Source: Candidatus Zixiibacteriota bacterium (GTDB lineage Bacteria; Zixibacteria; MSB-5A5; JAABVY01). From it: a stretch of DNA of 64,000 bases. Location: contig DSEQ01000004.1 in assembly GCA_011056555.1 (NCBI GenBank), positions 35,775 through 99,774 of the forward strand, read 5' to 3'. Of the stretch, positions 61,956-64,000 are shown one piece after another. Below the pieces are notes generated by a model. That model saw only the letters and a list, made by a program, of their open reading frames with translations. It had not been told where the DNA came from and searched no databases. The position numbers and the translations under genes were made by a program. The stretch's first letter is position 1; every line of letters begins with the position of its first letter.

Positions 61956-63839
61956 TTACCTGTCATCCTCAGCAGTCAGCCAATCCATGATGGATTGTAT
62001 GAAATCGACTGCGTAAGGTTCCGGCATGCTGTAGAGTGAGAAGGAGAAAGATGCAGTTCTATATACGTCGGTTCTCTTTCTCACACCAACCACACGGCCG
62101 TCGATCGATTGACGGGCTGTACCAAAGATGCTCTGGAATTCGCGCATGTCATGACCATAGATATCCTTGGAAGAGTACACCGATCTGGCAGTGTATAACG
62201 CCTCGGCATTAATGGTCTTGACATAGTAAGAGACCCATGGCTCGGCCCCGCCAGTGAATTCATAATTGTTGCCGAATCTCACACCTTCAACAGGGGCGTA
62301 ATCAGGCCTGACATAATAATCCCTCATATTACCTTCAGGATCAGTCGGCAGAATTGGCGGTAAATCCGGCACAATCGCTTCTGCCTGGACCATTTCCTCT
62401 GGGGTCACTCCCACAATAGGACCATAATTAGTCCCGGTCTGATTCCAGGCCGTAAAATATTCGCCCTGGATTCCAAAATAATCGTAGGCTAAAGTACCCG
62501 GGCCGAACGGATAGAGGGTGGGTGTATTTCCAACACTGCCGCAGTATGTATTCCATCCGATAAAGATCACCCTTCCGCCCAGATCCAGATAGTCTTTGAG
62601 CGGGGCGAAAATTACTTCGGCAGCCATATTTACGGGCCGGTATTGTTCTATGAAGAAGACAATATATTTATATTGCAGCAGGGTATCGAAAGCAGGCAAC
62701 CTCTTGATTGTCGGGTTTCCGCCCTCCTGCAGATAGAAATACAGCGTATCCGCCGGATATCCTGCCTGCTCGAAGACCGATGTCATATACTCCTGAAGTG
62801 CTACCACGGCAGAATCATCTTTTGTCGGCAGTGGTGCTATAGAATGATAAACATAATCCTGGGCAACATAGGAATTATTATCGACCAGCATCAGACCCTT
62901 CTCAAAACCGGGTTCCACCACGTGGAGCACTGCCTGGGCAGGAGTGGGATCGGGCACAAAGGCGTCATCACGGGCTCGAACCTCGAACAGGAAATAATCC
63001 GAACGGGTCATGTCTGAAGCGCCTTCATTCCTGTAAAGATTGAATATTGTTGCGGATTCTCTATCGATCCAGACAGACCCTGTCGTCGAATCATAAGATT
63101 CATACACGAATTTCGCAGGATCGGCCGTGGCCTCAGCCTGCGTGGCAAAGGGACCATAGACCCTCCAATGATATTCAAGCGGCGGCTCGGCCCTCGGATA
63201 ATCGATGGAGTCTGAACCGGACCAGCTCACACTGATTCCATTATAAGTATCAGTTAACTGTGCCAGATTAAAATAAATCCGCTCTGTATCGACATTCAAC
63301 TGTGTCTCAGGCGGATTATTGTTTCTGGAATACATACGGTAAGCCAGGGCAACAATCTGGCCATCAATTGTATCCGTGAAGTTGGACGGCATATCCTCAT
63401 TATCCACGGCCTGCACGAAGAAATACTGGGGTGTGTAAACTTCGGGGTCCGCCACTGCGTAAAGCTGAACGGTATTCGAGGTCGCAGACTGTCCCGGGTT
63501 CAAAGCATCGGTATTGATCACTGTCCAGTCATCAAAGTCGCCGTTATTCATAATGCTCTCGGCGAAAGCCAGAGGATCGTCATTGATATCCTCAGCTTTT
63601 TTCACCACATACCGATATTGGCTGATGAAGCCATCTTCGTCGGTTGCATACCAGTACAGGGTAGGATTATAAGAATACTCCTCACCTTCCGTGGGAATAT
63701 TAGCAAGATAACATTTTGGGGCCGCATTGGGCGGAAGAGGCCCTCCCGGTTCTGTATCACTGCAACCGGCGAAAATCAGGGTAGTAGCAATCAGTGCAGC
63801 CGCAACGAATAGTAATATTTTTGCATGCTTATTGTGCAT
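61956..63839 (-). CDS. Large predicted lipoprotein with Ig-like and amidotransferase-like domains
   Basis: A 627-residue surface or periplasmic lipoprotein: a hydrophobic signal ends LIFAGC with Cys26 as lipidation site. Fibronectin/Ig-like segments (about 40-310; SYNPTLYWYATDEDGFISQY) precede a glutamine-amidotransferase-like segment (GLMLVDNNSYVAQDY, then FAPLKDYLDLGGRVIFIGWN) like the one in the M6 protease nearby. No catalytic residues can be assigned. GGAGG lies 4 nt before the second of two adjacent ATGs. It is 37 bp downstream of the PorV-like gene and probably cotranscribed with it. Confidence 0.82.
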   Translation of the reverse strand: MHNKHAKILLFVAAALIATTLIFAGCSDTEPGGPLPPNAAPKCYLANIPTEGEEYSYNPTLYWYATDEDGFISQYRYVVKKAEDINDDPLAFAESIMNNGDFDDWTVINTDALNPGQSATSNTVQLYAVADPEVYTPQYFFVQAVDNEDMPSNFTDTIDGQIVALAYRMYSRNNNPPETQLNVDTERIYFNLAQLTDTYNGISVSWSGSDSIDYPRAEPPLEYHWRVYGPFATQAEATADPAKFVYESYDSTTGSVWIDRESATIFNLYRNEGASDMTRSDYFLFEVRARDDAFVPDPTPAQAVLHVVEPGFEKGLMLVDNNSYVAQDYVYHSIAPLPTKDDSAVVALQEYMTSVFEQAGYPADTLYFYLQEGGNPTIKRLPAFDTLLQYKYIVFFIEQYRPVNMAAEVIFAPLKDYLDLGGRVIFIGWNTYCGSVGNTPTLYPFGPGTLAYDYFGIQGEYFTAWNQTGTNYGPIVGVTPEEMVQAEAIVPDLPPILPTDPEGNMRDYYVRPDYAPVEGVRFGNNYEFTGGAEPWVSYYVKTINAEALYTARSVYSSKDIYGHDMREFQSIFGTARQSIDGRVVGVRKRTDVYRTASFSFSLYSMPEPYAVDFIQSIMDWLTAEDDR

Positions 63840-63876
63840 CATTCCTCCAATTTATAACAAGAACATTTTTTCCTGG

Positions 63877-64000
63877 TTACAGGCTGAACCCGATAGAGAA
63901 CCTGTGAACGGATTCCAGCACGCCAAAGTCGAAATAGGCGTAGTCCAGACGAACATTGTAATCGCTGATCGGAAGCTTAACTCCCGCTCCGGCCGAAAAG
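63877..64000 (-). CDS. PorV/PorQ-like outer-membrane protein (3' end only)
   Basis: Only the last 40 codons are in the window. They read GAGVKLPISDYNVRLDYAYF, then DFGVLESVHRFSIGFSL and a stop. This is the typical last hairpin of PorV/PorQ-family outer-membrane barrels (KLP-x-YNVRLDYAY-x-DFG-x5-HRFS-x-G) ending in an aromatic-rich strand. PorV works as the shuttle of the type IX secretion system, so it fits the T9SS-sorted proteases in this window. The 5' end lies beyond the right edge. Confidence 0.75.
   Translation of the reverse strand, partial: FSAGAGVKLPISDYNVRLDYAYFDFGVLESVHRFSIGFSL

Overview
The window looks like a chromosomal segment of an uncultured bacterium of the FCB (Fibrobacteres-Chlorobi-Bacteroidetes) superphylum, most likely a Zixibacteria-like lineage. 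The signs are secreted proteins ending in the type IX secretion (T9SS) FlgD-like sorting domain with a PNPFNP motif (8178-12089, 53452-56211, 56316-59294), a PorV/PorQ-like outer-membrane protein entering at the right edge, dockerin-bearing secreted proteins (31-1491, 34198-36348), Gram-negative lipoproteins and outer-membrane barrels, and a receiver/PEP-synthase fusion protein. The taxonomic call is an inference from gene content and is not proven here.

Layout. 1-7.2 kb: a dockerin protein, then a run of small metabolic enzymes (methyltransferase, DinB-like protein, PIG-L deacetylase, PLP decarboxylase), a lipoprotein and a hydrolase. 7.2-13 kb: a lipoprotein, a large PKD-rich subtilase and an XRE regulator/membrane protein pair. 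13-17 kb: a hydrolase-OsmC operon preceded by a near-consensus sigma-54 promoter and a palindromic upstream element, next to the gene for a sigma-54 activator. 17-27.6 kb: cupin, cyclase, proton-translocating transhydrogenase (pntAA-pntAB-pntB), a 990-residue receiver/PEP-synthase-like protein, glutamate dehydrogenase, a decayed region with an acetyltransferase pseudogene and a 39-bp repeat, and a LuxR-type response regulator. 27.8-31.6 kb: a 25-codon leader ORF, a candidate transcription attenuator and a heterodimeric ABC exporter, laid out like Bacillus bmrB-bmrC-bmrD. 31.6-37.4 kb: HAD phosphatase, tRNA-Arg, ECF sigma factor with putative anti-sigma, a Lys-rich zinc-finger protein, a second dockerin protein and an omptin-like outer-membrane protease. 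37.5-45.5 kb: a dus-larB-larC-etfA operon, divergent from an FHA/phosphoesterase/CHASE2-Ser/Thr-kinase operon. 45.5-53.3 kb: a long leftward housekeeping operon (TonB-like, ecfT, truA, transaldolase, purB, psd, pssA, purS, purQ, DUF4321, tatA, hypothetical). 53.4-64 kb: two T9SS-sorted proteases, a membrane glycosyltransferase with TPR repeats, a large lipoprotein and the 3' end of a PorV-like gene.

The strongest candidates for new biology are both regulatory. The first is a leader-peptide attenuator in front of the ABC exporter, where the same C-rich segment can pair either into a terminator or into a competing hairpin that overlaps the leader ORF. The second is a sigma-54 promoter plus palindromic upstream activator site between the sigma-54 activator gene and the hydrolase-OsmC operon. 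Other points of interest are omptin catalytic residues in a non-proteobacterial setting, and a histone-tail-like protein built around a small Cys/His zinc-binding core.
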